A stretch of 64,000 nt of DNA. It comes from Ulvibacterium sp965228935. GTDB taxonomy: Bacteria > Bacteroidota > Bacteroidia > Flavobacteriales > Flavobacteriaceae. Below the pieces are notes generated by a model. The model was given only the letters and a program-made list of their open reading frames with translations. It was not told where the DNA came from and made no database searches. Below, piece after piece: positions 52,779-61,496 of this stretch. Numbering within the stretch: position 1 is the stretch's first letter; each line of letters starts with the position of its first letter. The DNA is taken from contig NZ_OZ245846.1 of NCBI RefSeq assembly GCF_965228935.1, positions 620,001 through 684,000 on the forward strand, given 5' to 3'. The translations under genes were made by a program, and so were the position numbers.

Positions 52779-53114
52779 ATTACCAAAGGTTGCCTTTATA
52801 AGGTAAGAAAAAAGTTACGTGAGAAGAACGGATCGATCCCCGAATGGACCGCTTCCCCTAAAGCTGTGGGGATTTAGTAGGGAAGGAAGGGTTTGAACCT
52901 ACAAATCCGTTCCGTGGCGAATATAGAAAAACAGTTGCTAAATCAGACGAACCAAAAGAAAAGATCGATAAAATGCACTTTAAACGTACAGCCTTTGCCA
53001 AAATTGAAAATAGTTGGTTTTTAGGAACAAAATTTTGGGGTAATCGGTCATCTAGCCTTTTTTCGGGCATACGCAGCAATTATATTTGTTCAGCCTATCG
53101 GAATTATTGAAAAC
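52779..53114. other. Intergenic region with tRNA 3'-end-like segment
   Basis: About 336 bases. On the minus strand 52903-52877 reads like a T-arm and acceptor end (GGTTCAAACC, then CTTCCTTCCC), but no 5' half follows. Promoters for both flanking genes should lie here. No protein gene is supportable. Confidence 0.4.
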
Positions 53115-53711
53115 ATGACCATGAAATCGAATTTACTATTGATTATCGCCTTACTGGCCCTTTCCATTTCCTATTCCCAACATAAAAGATGGAACGTAGA
53201 GGCCAACTACACCATAGTGCCCGGTGACGGTGTTTTCGGGGAGGATAATTTCATCGATGTAGGCATAAAATACAGATTCGTAAGATTAGGGATATTCCAT
53301 TTGGGATTCGGGGTCAACGGGGGCTTTTCAAGGACTGATATCGAGAACACTGGTTTTGCAAGCCGTACCGACGATACATATTTGATCCAGCCCCGTGTCT
53401 TTACAGAACTTCGGATTCCCGGCCTGAAGAGACTCCGGCCGTCAGTGGGCCTAGGGGCCAGCTATGTCCATGTCGTTACGGATTACACTACCCAAAACGG
53501 TTTTGACGATTCGGACAGTTCCGGAAGTTTAGGGTTTAATCTTAACCTGGGCCTTTCTTATGACTTCAGTAGGCGATTCTTTATACAGGCCCAATACGAT
53601 TTCATAGATCTGACCCCTGACGAAAATGTCCCGGACACAATAATAATCCTGAACCCAACGGACAACGGGAACATCAACAATATACGTTTGGGGCTGGGTT
53701 TCCGCTTTTGA
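53115..53711 (+). CDS. Outer-membrane beta-barrel protein
   Basis: A 198-residue protein with a signal peptide (end near SISYSQ) and about eight amphipathic strands ending in phenylalanine (IRLGLGFRF), the usual end of an outer-membrane barrel. PRVFTELRIPGLKRLRPSVGLGASY in the middle is typical of small OmpA/OmpW-like barrels. It stands alone between two decayed stretches. The ATG at 53121 is an alternative start. Confidence 0.82.
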   Translation: MTMKSNLLLIIALLALSISYSQHKRWNVEANYTIVPGDGVFGEDNFIDVGIKYRFVRLGIFHLGFGVNGGFSRTDIENTGFASRTDDTYLIQPRVFTELRIPGLKRLRPSVGLGASYVHVVTDYTTQNGFDDSDSSGSLGFNLNLGLSYDFSRRFFIQAQYDFIDLTPDENVPDTIIILNPTDNGNINNIRLGLGFRF

Positions 53712-54062
53712 CCATAATGGGGAAGTCAGTACGGCCTTCATCATGCTTTCCAATCCACTTTATTAATTGGCGAAGAAAGGGAATGGCAAGGACGGCCCTA
53801 TTAAGATTATCTCCTAATACTGGATACTGGACGGAGAAAAATGACTTTTCCGGACAATGACACCGGATACCCTTCTGCGAACTCATCAACGAGACGTACC
53901 GGAATCAGAAAGACCGGGAAACACTTTTGGATATAGAACGAATACTAATAGTCAAGAAGGACGACTATTGCCTTGTACCCCGATAAATGCTATAAGGGGA
54001 TATCCGGAGAATATGGAATAAAAACCGCGTTACCTTTTCCGGAATCCGTGTCGAAAAAAGTG
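53712..54062. pseudogene. Probable gene remnant with repeat copy B
   Basis: About 350 bases without an intact frame. Around 53885-53985 one frame reads NETYRNQKDRETLLDIERILIVKKDD and then stops. Shortly after 54258 a similar string, FDKMYAYRDNRKMLLDI, appears and also stops. Together they look like fragments of one decayed, duplicated gene. The family cannot be named. Confidence 0.4.
53966..54038 (+). repeat. Degenerate repeat, copy B
   Basis: Best-preserved of three related copies (A at 51894-51978, C at 52101-52131) in 2.2 kb of gene-poor DNA. Confidence 0.6.
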
Positions 54063-54257
54063 ATGAAAACTTTTTTCAGATTGTTGTTCAAGGTAGTATG
54101 CTATACGGCTCTGATCGTTCCGGTATACTTTGTAACACTCTATGTACTGCAAACCAACCCCTTTATGATGGCCCTATGGTTATTGGGATGTATTCTTTTG
54201 GGAGGCGTCATCAAACCCCTGATAGACCTCTTGACCAACAAAATCTTTGATCGATAG
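54063..54257 (+). CDS. Small two-helix membrane protein
   Basis: A 64-residue protein with two hydrophobic helices (about 6-30 and 34-52) and a charged C-terminus. The frame is open to 53973, but the upstream part reads through the repeat element and the ATG at 54063 begins a typical MKTFFRLLFK start. Function unknown. Confidence 0.5.
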   Translation: MKTFFRLLFKVVCYTALIVPVYFVTLYVLQTNPFMMALWLLGCILLGGVIKPLIDLLTNKIFDR

Positions 54258-54418
54258 GGCTAATCGACAAGGAAACCACCTTTCCCTTTGATAAAATGTA
54301 CGCGTACCGGGACAATCGCAAAATGCTATTGGATATCTAGGCACAAGCTCGCAAATTTTCCAATCCCCACCGATTCCTAAAAGCGTATCGCCCTTTTTAT
54401 TGCTTATCTTTAAATCAC

Positions 54419-54913
54419 ATGGAAAACCAAAAAACCTTTACAAAACGAATTGGGGGCTATCTCCATAAGATGATTCCGATAACCGATGCGAGCGGAAAGT
54501 TGATAAACTATATCGCCAAACCATTGATGGTCGAATTTAAGCCGAGGGACATCATGCAGGTGGTGATAGGCTCCACGATCCTTGCCCTTCCCGTAACCTA
54601 TACCGAGGAAGCCTGGAATTTAGGGAACGAACTCCCCTTGCTTAACGTGGGGCTTCTCTCGTTACTGTCCTTGGTCTTTATTGCGCTCTTTGTGTACTTC
54701 AATTTCTATCGCTTTAATATCAAGGGAAACCTGTTCAACTATGGTAAAAGGGTCATTGCCACGTACCTGATTTCGGTATTGGTCGTTGGAATATTACTAA
54801 CAATCATACAAAGATGTCCTTGGCAAACTGATTATCTACTGGCCATTAAACGTATTATAATCGTTGCATTTCCGGCCTCTATGAGCGCAACAATTAGCGA
54901 TGTTATCAAATGA
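54419..54913 (+). CDS. DUF2391/TIGR02587-like membrane protein
   Basis: A 164-residue inner-membrane protein with a soluble N-terminus (1-40) and four hydrophobic helices. The segment VEFKPRDIMQVVIGSTILALPVTYTEEAWNLG and the closing IIIVAFPASMSATISD match what I recall of the DUF2391 family of putative integral membrane proteins. A -7-like TATCTTTA lies about 10 bases before the ATG, suggesting a very short leader or an unrelated match. Confidence 0.78.
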   Translation: MENQKTFTKRIGGYLHKMIPITDASGKLINYIAKPLMVEFKPRDIMQVVIGSTILALPVTYTEEAWNLGNELPLLNVGLLSLLSLVFIALFVYFNFYRFNIKGNLFNYGKRVIATYLISVLVVGILLTIIQRCPWQTDYLLAIKRIIIVAFPASMSATISDVIK

Positions 54914-54962
54914 AGTGTTTTAGAAGTGACCATTTGTAAACTGGCTCTCAATATTATTAAAA

Positions 54963-55706
54963 ATGGATTATTTACAAGAAATTGTTCATCAGATAGAACT
55001 TCATTCCGTTAATGGTATAAGGAACTGTTTCCAAAACGGTATTACCCCAAATGACAGCTACAAAGGAGAGCCCTTGATTAATGAATTGACCAGTGAATAT
55101 TTGCGAGGCCCAAAATTTAAGGAATGTGTACGGGTCTTCGCGGAATTCGGACTCGAGTTTGGAGACAGGGCCCTACTAACTGTCTTGCTGGACGATGCCG
55201 AAAACCTACAGGCCCATATTACGGGCCATCCCGACATTGTAAACAAAAGATATACGATAAAGTGTGCTTACACCCCATTGTTTGAAGTGACCCTGTTACA
55301 CATTTGTGCCGAATTCAATCATATGGCCTGTGCCGAAATCCTAGTAAAAAATGGGGCAGATGTCAACGCCCAAGCTGGAATCGATACCCACGGTTTCGGA
55401 GGACAGACCCCGATTTTCCATACGGTAAATCAAAACTTAAATCAGTCTGCGGAGATGTTGGACTTTCTGCTGTACCAATCCGCCGACCTACATACAACCG
55501 TTAAAGGGTTTATTTGGGGCCAGGGTTATGATTGGGAAACCTTGATTCCCGCCGTAAACCCGATCAGTTATGCGATGATGGGGCTGTTGCCCCAAATGCA
55601 CCGGAACGAAACGGTGATTTCGGAAACCGTATCCAAATTGTTACGGCATGCCTTCGGCATCGACTATATGGCCAAAAACATCCCGAACAAATATCTGCAA
55701 CCCTAA
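54963..55706 (+). CDS. Ankyrin-repeat protein
   Basis: A 247-residue soluble protein. Ankyrin-type repeats are visible at about 110-145 (TLLHICAEFNHMACAEILVKNGADVNAQ) and 145-185 (GQTPIFHTVNQN ... LDFLLYQSADLH), with weaker repeats upstream (IRNCFQNGITPNDSYKGEPLI). These mediate protein-protein contacts. No signal peptide. The partner is unknown, and the gene stands alone 49 bases after the preceding gene. Confidence 0.83.
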   Translation: MDYLQEIVHQIELHSVNGIRNCFQNGITPNDSYKGEPLINELTSEYLRGPKFKECVRVFAEFGLEFGDRALLTVLLDDAENLQAHITGHPDIVNKRYTIKCAYTPLFEVTLLHICAEFNHMACAEILVKNGADVNAQAGIDTHGFGGQTPIFHTVNQNLNQSAEMLDFLLYQSADLHTTVKGFIWGQGYDWETLIPAVNPISYAMMGLLPQMHRNETVISETVSKLLRHAFGIDYMAKNIPNKYLQP

Positions 55707-55743
55707 ATGGAGTGAAATAAAAGAGGTTTGTCCAGATCCGGAC

Positions 55744-56520
55744 CTATTCAACTTTTAACAATGCCTCGATTTTTTCCATCCTTTCGGCAATGGACTTTAA
55801 GCTTTCGTTTTCTTTTTCAAGATGTTGGATCCGCTTCTCCTGGGCAATGGTATATAGGGTAAGCTCCTCTATCTTCTGTAACAATTTGGAATCCATTTCT
55901 CCCAAGAAGATACCATTCTCGGCAACCTCTTTGGCACTTGGGATGTCCTTTAAGTGGCCTTTAGCTTTTATATGGCCCTCGACCTCTTCCAGGGTTGGTA
56001 GGTCATAATCCTTTTCAAAGACAAAATCTGCCCAATTAGTGTAGTTGGCCACCTTTACCTCGGTCGCGGCGATTCTTCCGTTTACCCCAAGTTTAAAGCC
56101 TTTGGTATCCGTCGTCCCAATTCCTACATCCCCGTCGTTGAAAATCGATAGATATATATTTTGTCTGCTGACGATGTCCTCGACTTGGCTTGAGACCCTA
56201 TGGCCGATATCGAACCTATTGCCGGAAGTCGAGGTCCTTTGTTGCAGGGTCCATGATGATGTTTCGTTCGTCAATATTATTGAAGAGCCATGGTTTCCGG
56301 CATCGGTAGACAATAATTGCAATCTGGCATCCATGCCCTCAATTAAAGAAAATGTATATGGGTCGTAAAAACCATTGGCGCTTCCTTCATAAACATGAAA
56401 CTTTGATGACGGAGTCGTCGTTCCTATCCCCACATATCCTGAAGCGGGAAAGGTATTGGTCTGGCCAAAGGCAATAGCACAGCCGAATAGGGCAAAAAGA
56501 AAGATTGGGGACGTTTTCAT
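55744..56520 (-). CDS. Tail-fibre-like secreted coiled-coil protein, array copy 1
   Basis: A 258-residue exported protein, most downstream member of a five-gene paralogous array. Signal peptide MKTSPIFLFALFGC... (cleavage near AFGQ). NVGIGTT-type segments (GYVGIGTTTP, DVGIGTTDTKG) are beta-structured tail-fibre-like repeats. The C-terminal module is of type a: DFVFEKDYDLPTLEEVEGHI, IPSAKEVAENGIFLGEMDSKLL, then a trimeric-looking coiled coil. It is the shortest copy. Probably a surface or matrix structural protein. Not phage, since no phage genes are nearby. Confidence 0.83.
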   Translation of the reverse strand: MKTSPIFLFALFGCAIAFGQTNTFPASGYVGIGTTTPSSKFHVYEGSANGFYDPYTFSLIEGMDARLQLLSTDAGNHGSSIILTNETSSWTLQQRTSTSGNRFDIGHRVSSQVEDIVSRQNIYLSIFNDGDVGIGTTDTKGFKLGVNGRIAATEVKVANYTNWADFVFEKDYDLPTLEEVEGHIKAKGHLKDIPSAKEVAENGIFLGEMDSKLLQKIEELTLYTIAQEKRIQHLEKENESLKSIAERMEKIEALLKVE

Positions 56521-56553
56521 TTTGTTGGAGGGGTTTAATATTATTTACGTTTA

Positions 56554-56582
56554 AAAATGTATGTTTTTACTTTGTTTGACAA
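56554..56582 (-). promoter_or_regulatory. Promoter of array copy 1
   Basis: On the minus strand TTG (56582-56580), an 18-base spacer and TACATTTT (56561-56554) fit the Bacteroidota promoter pattern. The same arrangement precedes copy 5. Confidence 0.55.
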
Positions 56583-56681
56583 TCGATGCCCAAAAAACCA
56601 GGAAAAGGAAGAGTCACTTTTTAGGAGCTTGTTCTCTAATGTTTGTATGCGCAATTTTTATGCTTTTCTATCCTGATGAAT

Positions 56682-57722
56682 CTATTTGGTTTCGGCCGAC
56701 TCCTTTTTTAGCTGCAAGTTTTCCTTTTCCAATAGTTCCATACGCTTGTTCATATCTATTATGTATAGCGTAAGCTCTTCTATCTTCCGTAACAATTTGG
56801 AATCCATTTCACCCAAAAAGATGCCATTCTCAGCGACTTCCTCTGCACTTGGAATGCCCTTTAAGTGACCTTTGTCCTGGATATATTTCTCGACTTCTTC
56901 TAGGGTTGGTAGGTCATAATCCTTTTCAAAGACAAAGTCCGACCATCCGGTTTCCACCCTCACCTCTTTGGCCCTGACATTCCCGTTGACCGCGAGTTTG
57001 TAGGTACCGGTATCCATGGTACCGATACCCAAACTGCCCGCTTTTATGTACGAGTCGCCATCATCTCCCCGGAGTAATATGTCCGGCGTTCCCGTATCGG
57101 AGTTGTCCATTATCTGGAGCGAAGCCACCGATCCATGACCATCAATCTTCACCATTCTATCAACAAGGATATTTCCGTTGATATCCAGTTTTTCATTAGG
57201 TGCGGTGGTTCCAATACCCACATTTCCCTCATAGGTTATTTTCATTAAGTCGGCAAGACCGTTGCTGAAATTAAACCCCCGCCAATTTGAACTGTTATTT
57301 ATATTTACCCCATCGTCGTTAAGTCCAATATCCAATCTGTATCCGCTCGAGTTTGATCCTGTAAGGAATCTTAGTTCCTGATTTCCGTCCTTAAAATGCA
57401 ATTTTGCGGTCGGTGAAGTAACACCAATTCCCAAACTCCCTGAAGCGGTTATGTTTCCCGTTGCTTCCAAATTTCCATTTGCATCTACATTACCAACGTC
57501 GATATGGGTAAAACTGGTTCCGGAGTCGGTATTCCAAAATCGGATTCTTTTATTATTGCCGTCATAAAACATTCTGACGGCCGAACCGTCATCATATGAG
57601 CCGTTAAAGGGCTCCATGGTAAAGTAACTATTGGTATGTGTCAGTACGCCTGAGTACGATTGTGAAAAAACGAATGAGGTACAGCCCAACAGGGCAAAAA
57701 GAAAGATTCGGATAGTTTTCAT
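56682..57722 (-). CDS. Tail-fibre-like secreted coiled-coil protein, array copy 2 (mosaic)
   Basis: A 346-residue paralogue with signal peptide (MKTIRIFLFALLGC..., end near VFSQ) and at least three NVGIGTT-like segments. The conserved module is type a like copy 1 (DFVFEKDYDLPTLEEVEKYI, SAEEVAENGIFLGEMDSKLL), but the coiled-coil tail MNKRMELLEKENLQLKK is nearly that of copy 3. The corresponding DNA is identical to copy 3 over 56 bases. It is therefore a mosaic, best explained by gene conversion. Confidence 0.83.
   Translation of the reverse strand: MKTIRIFLFALLGCTSFVFSQSYSGVLTHTNSYFTMEPFNGSYDDGSAVRMFYDGNNKRIRFWNTDSGTSFTHIDVGNVDANGNLEATGNITASGSLGIGVTSPTAKLHFKDGNQELRFLTGSNSSGYRLDIGLNDDGVNINNSSNWRGFNFSNGLADLMKITYEGNVGIGTTAPNEKLDINGNILVDRMVKIDGHGSVASLQIMDNSDTGTPDILLRGDDGDSYIKAGSLGIGTMDTGTYKLAVNGNVRAKEVRVETGWSDFVFEKDYDLPTLEEVEKYIQDKGHLKGIPSAEEVAENGIFLGEMDSKLLRKIEELTLYIIDMNKRMELLEKENLQLKKESAETK
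56704..56759 (-). repeat. 56-bp exact repeat, shared with array copy 3
   Basis: Identical to 57863-57918 and in the same reading frame of the coiled-coil tail. Surrounding sequence is much more diverged. Confidence 0.85.
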
Positions 57723-57840
57723 TTTATCGGGGTTTTAACTAATGTTTATGGTTAAATATGTTTTTGCTTCATTTGACAATTGGCACATAAAAGTTTAGGG
57801 TAAAGACGAGTCATTTTTATACTCTTCTATCTAAATGAAT

Positions 57841-58767
57841 CTATTCAGATTTAGCTGACCCTTTTTTTAGCTGCAAGTTTTCCTTTTCCAATAGTTCCAT
57901 ACGCTTGTTCATATCTATCATATACAGCGTCAATTCCTCGATCTTCTCCAAGAGCTTCATATTCATCAAACCCAATTCCAATCCGTTTTCCTCCATTTCA
58001 GCGGCGGAAGGAATGTTGGGCAAATGTCCCTTTTCCTGGATATGCTGCTGTACTTCTTCCAAGGACTTTAAGTCATAGCCCTCCTTAAAGACATAGTCCG
58101 GTCCCGGAACGGAAAGGTCTACCTTTACTTCCTCGGCATGGATACGGCCCTTTACGGTTAGTTTTGAATCCGGTGAATTGGTGCCTATTCCAATATCTCC
58201 ATTGACCGATAACGTAAGGGCAGAGGCGGACCATGATGTGCCATTGACAGAAGGATAAAACCTCAGCGAGTAATTTCCAGGGGAATTCCTAGTCGAAATG
58301 GACCAGGAAAATCGATTGTTATTTTTAAAGACAAAATCTGTTGGCTTATCTGTAACCGATTCTAGAAAAACTGTTCCCCTATTCAATACATCTTTTACAA
58401 TAAGTGATGCTTCAGTAGAATAAATAGCACCGGAAGATTCAATCTCCAACTTCGAATTCGGGGTTTTCGTCCCAATCCCTACATTTCCATCATCGTTATT
58501 GAACCACATTACCGGTAGAAATGTTCCACCATAGTAACGCCACAGTGCCAAGTCGTACTGTTCACTGGCGTTTCTCGTCCCTAATTCCCATTTAATGGCG
58601 TTATTGGATCGAAATTCAAGAGGGACTTTATTGGCGGTATTCGCATCGTTCAAAATAAGTTTTGCCCCATACGAACTTGGCTCGATGGTTACGGTTTGAT
58701 CGTAGGTTATCTGACCGTAAGTGGCGGTCACGAACAGTAGGCACAATAAGATACTAAGTTTTTTCAT
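57841..58767 (-). CDS. Tail-fibre-like secreted coiled-coil protein, array copy 3
   Basis: A 308-residue paralogue with a somewhat different signal peptide (MKKLSILLCLLFVTATYGQ). Its N-terminal variable region has a NVGIGTKTPNSK segment and GDIGIGTNSPDSKLTVKG. The C-terminal module is type b (VDLSVPGPDYVFKEGYDLKSLEEV, IPSAAEMEENGLELGLMNMKLLEKI), shared with copies 4 and 5. Probably an independently transcribed surface protein. Confidence 0.83.
   Translation of the reverse strand: MKKLSILLCLLFVTATYGQITYDQTVTIEPSSYGAKLILNDANTANKVPLEFRSNNAIKWELGTRNASEQYDLALWRYYGGTFLPVMWFNNDDGNVGIGTKTPNSKLEIESSGAIYSTEASLIVKDVLNRGTVFLESVTDKPTDFVFKNNNRFSWSISTRNSPGNYSLRFYPSVNGTSWSASALTLSVNGDIGIGTNSPDSKLTVKGRIHAEEVKVDLSVPGPDYVFKEGYDLKSLEEVQQHIQEKGHLPNIPSAAEMEENGLELGLMNMKLLEKIEELTLYMIDMNKRMELLEKENLQLKKGSAKSE
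57863..57918 (-). repeat. 56-bp exact repeat, shared with array copy 2
   Basis: Second copy of the identity tract at 56704-56759. Confidence 0.85.
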
Positions 58768-58926
58768 TCGTAGGGGATTAAATTAATATGTATGGTTAAA
58801 AATGTACGTCTCTATTTTCTTTAAAGATTGACATCTAAAAGTCGAGGACAAGGGCTAATAATTTTTTAAGAACTTGTTACATAATATATGCAACTATCGA
58901 TTTTAAGTCCATCATTCATAAGGAAT

Positions 58927-60138
58927 CTATTTCAACTTCGTCAACTCCTTTTTCAGTTCTGAGTTCTCCCTTTTCAATTGCTTTACCTGCTTGTTCACTT
59001 CTATCATATATAGCGTAAGCTCCTCGATCTTCTCCAGGAGCTTCATGTTCATCAAACCCAATTCCACCCCGTTCTTCTCCATTTCTTGGGCGGAAGGGAT
59101 GTTGGGCAAATGCCCTTTTTCCTGGATATGCTGCTGTACTTCTTCCAATGACTTTAAGTCATAGCCTTCCTTAAAGACATAGTCCGGCCCCGGAACGGAA
59201 AGGTCTACCTTTACTTCCTCCGCATGGATACGCCCCTTTACGGTTAGTTTTTCGTCAGGGGCCGTCGTACCGATGCCTACATTTCCTGCTGAAATATGAT
59301 TGCTAGTGCCATCGGTATAAAAAGCAATTTTTTCGATACCTTCTTCATACATATGTAATCTTGCCCCATTCGTTGATTTTTCCGCAATTTTAACAAGAGC
59401 ATTGTTAGAGTTGTTTGCTTCCAAAAGTAACCCGCTATTTGTAGAACTAACGCTGTTCGATTTAACCGATAATGGAGCTAACGGAGAAACCGTTCCAGTT
59501 CCTATTCCGACATTGCCATTGGAGCTTATCCGCATTCGTTCAACAAGGTTATTAATCCCATTCCCGTCGTTTGTCTGAAACGCAATATATCCGGGAACCG
59601 CACCCGCAGCTACGCTTTCGGCATTGAATCCTATATGGGCGACCCTGTGGTAATTGGTGCCATCAAAGCCCATACCTCTTACCCACAATGTATTGTCCCC
59701 GGCGGTAAGGGTCGATGGCGAGGATTCCGAACCCCTGGCTCCATATCCAAGGATTCCGAATCCTCCAGAGGAGGTCCTGAACGAATTGCCCCTCAAATAA
59801 ACAACATCACCATCCTCTACGAGGTGAAGGTTGGAAGCCGGGTTTGTAGTACCTATTCCAACATTGCCCCCTTGAGGATTTATCAAGGTTTTACCTTTGC
59901 TGTAATGATTTAAATAAAGGCCAAAACCATTTTTAGAATCTACGTGTAAATTACCGTTTGTTGCAACTATGGAAGCTCTATCCGTACCCCGTTCGTGACC
60001 TCCAACTTTTAAATATTCATTCCAAGTAGAGTTCGGTCCATAATAATGATACCCGTCTCCGGTTACCGGGATTGATTGAGATCTTAAAGCTAAGTTTATT
60101 CCAATTAGGGCAAAAAGAAAGATTTGGGAAGTTTTCAT
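58927..60138 (-). CDS. Tail-fibre-like secreted coiled-coil protein, array copy 4
   Basis: A 403-residue paralogue, longest in the array. It has a signal peptide (MKTSQIFLFALIGIN...) and a long variable region with three NVGIGT-type segments (for example GNVGIGTTNPASNLHLVEDGD and GNVGIGTTAPDEKLTVKG). The type b C-terminal module (DYVFKEGYDLKSLEEVQQHI, MEKNGVELGLMNMKLLEKI) is followed by a distinct coiled coil (EVNKQVKQLKRENSELKKEL). Upstream leader contains TTACATTTT and a CCCCC run as in other copies. Confidence 0.83.
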   Translation of the reverse strand: MKTSQIFLFALIGINLALRSQSIPVTGDGYHYYGPNSTWNEYLKVGGHERGTDRASIVATNGNLHVDSKNGFGLYLNHYSKGKTLINPQGGNVGIGTTNPASNLHLVEDGDVVYLRGNSFRTSSGGFGILGYGARGSESSPSTLTAGDNTLWVRGMGFDGTNYHRVAHIGFNAESVAAGAVPGYIAFQTNDGNGINNLVERMRISSNGNVGIGTGTVSPLAPLSVKSNSVSSTNSGLLLEANNSNNALVKIAEKSTNGARLHMYEEGIEKIAFYTDGTSNHISAGNVGIGTTAPDEKLTVKGRIHAEEVKVDLSVPGPDYVFKEGYDLKSLEEVQQHIQEKGHLPNIPSAQEMEKNGVELGLMNMKLLEKIEELTLYMIEVNKQVKQLKRENSELKKELTKLK

Positions 60139-60228
60139 TTGGTTTGGGGGTTTAATAAAATGTAAGTTTTTATATGGCTTTACTGAAGAATATGTGTCAT
60201 TTGATAAATGTTGGAGAGTAGGGTCAGC

Positions 60229-61317
60229 TTATTTACCTTCAAGATGCTCCACCCTTATTTTAAGTTTTTCTATTTCCATATGGCTTGCCTCAAGTTGTTG
60301 AAGAAGCTGAAGTTGATAAAGCGTCAATTCCTCGATCTTCTCCAAGAGCTTCATGTTCATTATACCCAATTCCACCCCGTTTTCCTCCATTTCTTGGGCG
60401 GAAGGAATGTTGGGCAAATGCCCCTTTTCCTTTATATAGTGCTGTACTTCTTCCAAAGATTTCAGGTCATAGCCCTCCTTAAAGACATAGTCCGGCCCGG
60501 GAACGGAAAGGTCCACCTTTACTTCTTCGGCATGGATACGGCCCTTAACTGTGAGTTTATCGTCCGGGGCCGTTGTTCCGATTCCCACGTTTCCATTATC
60601 GGAAAAAGTGGCCACGGTGGAACCAGTGGTATCCTCGTCCAATCTTAATTGTTTAATACTTCCTGTTTCCGTGGTCCAAAGATTGAACTGGGCATTGTTC
60701 GCATCGTTCTTTATCCTAAGTGCTCTTTGATCGCCATTAATGTGGACTTGAAGCCTAGCTGCCGGATTCGTGGTCCCTATACCCACATTGCCTACGCCAT
60801 AATTAATATTAGCTCCATTTTCTGTCCAAATGGATTGTCCATTGATTTTCGCTCTATATGGGACATCAACGGTGTTTGTACCTGTCAAAGGTTCGTCTAC
60901 CGCCGTCCAGCCCTGATAGTTTACAGCTAGATCCTGTGGGAGACCCTTTGCAAAGGCTCTTATCTGAAATCTATTAAAGTATTCCCTTGAATCGATATAG
61001 ATTATAACATTCCCGTTTTCGTTGGAAAGTTTTATCGTGGGTGCGAAAGTTCCGTGACTTGAAGCTCCAAAATTGATGAAATCTCCATTGTAGATATACC
61101 AATTTAACATGATTCCGATAGATCCGCTTCTTCCATAATTATATCCTTCGATGATGATCGTTGGCATTAATGCGTTATTTTGGAAAGGCAGATTTGTTTT
61201 GATTTTGATACCGTTAGTTGGAGTACCGTTCAAATGATAATGCAAAGGAGTGTAGCTTTGGGCCCAGGCCATAGAGCAGCAGAACAGGGCAAAAAGAAAG
61301 ATTTGGGTAGTTTTCAT
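60229..61317 (-). CDS. Tail-fibre-like secreted coiled-coil protein, array copy 5
   Basis: A 362-residue paralogue, first gene in transcription direction. Signal peptide MKTTQIFLFALFCC... (end near AWAQ). The N-terminal 190 residues form a variable beta-rich domain, followed by two NVGIGTTNP/TTAP segments. The C-terminal module is type b (DYVFKEGYDLKSLEEVQHYI, MEENGVELGIMNMKLLEKI), then a coiled coil with QLLQQLEASHMEIEKLK. The upstream promoter is well formed. Confidence 0.83.
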   Translation of the reverse strand: MKTTQIFLFALFCCSMAWAQSYTPLHYHLNGTPTNGIKIKTNLPFQNNALMPTIIIEGYNYGRSGSIGIMLNWYIYNGDFINFGASSHGTFAPTIKLSNENGNVIIYIDSREYFNRFQIRAFAKGLPQDLAVNYQGWTAVDEPLTGTNTVDVPYRAKINGQSIWTENGANINYGVGNVGIGTTNPAARLQVHINGDQRALRIKNDANNAQFNLWTTETGSIKQLRLDEDTTGSTVATFSDNGNVGIGTTAPDDKLTVKGRIHAEEVKVDLSVPGPDYVFKEGYDLKSLEEVQHYIKEKGHLPNIPSAQEMEENGVELGIMNMKLLEKIEELTLYQLQLLQQLEASHMEIEKLKIRVEHLEGK

Positions 61318-61346
61318 TTTGTCGGGGGTTTTTCATAAGTAGCATT

Positions 61347-61377
61347 CAAATGTAGGAATATACTACCATATTTCCAA
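61347..61377 (-). promoter_or_regulatory. Promoter of array copy 5
   Basis: On the minus strand TTG (61377-61375), a 20-base spacer and a perfect -7 TACATTTG (61354-61347), about 30 bases before the ATG. Confidence 0.6.
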
Positions 61378-61496
61378 TGAATGTAGAAAGTATTCGACGA
61401 ACTGCAAGGTCAGGGGTCAGGTAATCCTTTCAAATGCCAAAAATAAAATAGGTAGGAAATCCGTAATTTTAGAACAGCGCTAATCAACTCTCTAAA

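Noticed and set aside
52877..52903. Intact tRNA gene
   Set aside because: Only a T-arm/acceptor-like segment is present. The D-arm, anticodon arm and 5' acceptor strand cannot be found.
55744..61317. Prophage tail-fibre region
   Set aside because: The proteins have Sec signal peptides and separate promoters, and no capsid, portal, terminase, lysis or integrase genes are nearby.
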